From JAAZMA01 sp964564325 (GTDB taxonomy: Bacteria; Bacillota; Clostridia; Tissierellales; Tepidimicrobiaceae): a stretch of DNA of 5,704 bases. Every line of letters starts with the position of its first letter. The first letter of the stretch is position 1. Below the pieces are notes generated by a model, which saw only the letters and a list, made by a program, of their open reading frames with translations, was not told the DNA's origin and did not search any database. The stretch is from contig CAZMBD010000117.1 in NCBI GenBank assembly GCA_964564325.1, positions 1-5,704 on the forward strand, given 5' to 3'. The position numbers were made by a program, and so were the translations under genes. Positions 5,700 to 5,704 of this stretch are shown here, piece by piece.

Positions 5700-5704
5700 G
5701 GGAA

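Noticed and set aside
1..5704. CRISPR array, tRNA/rRNA genes, insertion sequences, attachment sites
   Set aside because: No regularly spaced repeats, tRNA-like cloverleaf, transposase or terminal inverted repeats with target duplications were seen on either strand.

Overview
The window comes from an AT-rich, low-GC Gram-positive bacterium, most likely a strictly anaerobic Clostridia or Tissierellia-type Firmicute. The signs are very low GC with AGA/ATA-rich codon use, strong GGAGG-type ribosome sites, TTG and GTG starts, and protein sequences typical of that group. The species cannot be named from this sequence.

Layout. Bases 1-1373 hold a two-gene minus-strand unit. A DIP1984-family protein (GTG start, 912-1373) is followed after 18 nt by a MATE multidrug/cation antiporter, whose C-terminal third lies beyond the left edge (1-893). 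Bases 1374-1579 are the divergent control region. Bases 1580-4515 form a tight plus-strand operon: a class I glutamine amidotransferase fused to a DUF1284 domain (TTG start), lipoate-protein ligase LplA, and lipoyl synthase LipA, whose ATG overlaps the lplA stop by one base. A perfect 17-bp hairpin (4523-4559) separates lipA from a convergent minus-strand sensor histidine kinase of the HisKA_3/NarL-type family (4560-5699). The start of that kinase lies only five bases from the right edge.

How the genes work together. LplA activates lipoate (or octanoate) with ATP and attaches it to a lipoyl-domain lysine. LipA inserts two sulfurs into protein-bound octanoate. Together they lipoylate GcvH or 2-oxoacid dehydrogenase E2 subunits; no lipB is visible. 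The first gene has an intact Cys-His-Glu glutaminase triad and a cysteine-rich DUF1284 domain. Its role is not known to me, but its position makes a part in lipoate metabolism worth testing.

The most interesting non-coding signal is the leader before that first gene. A GC-richer island (about 1457-1525) starts where a promoter-like sequence would begin transcription. It can fold with a 9-bp closing stem, and the 3' strand of that stem overlaps a segment (1512-1520) complementary to the ribosome-binding site at 1566-1573. The two pairings are mutually exclusive, which is the logic of a translational riboswitch or protein-controlled leader. This was folded by hand from one sequence and is a hypothesis.
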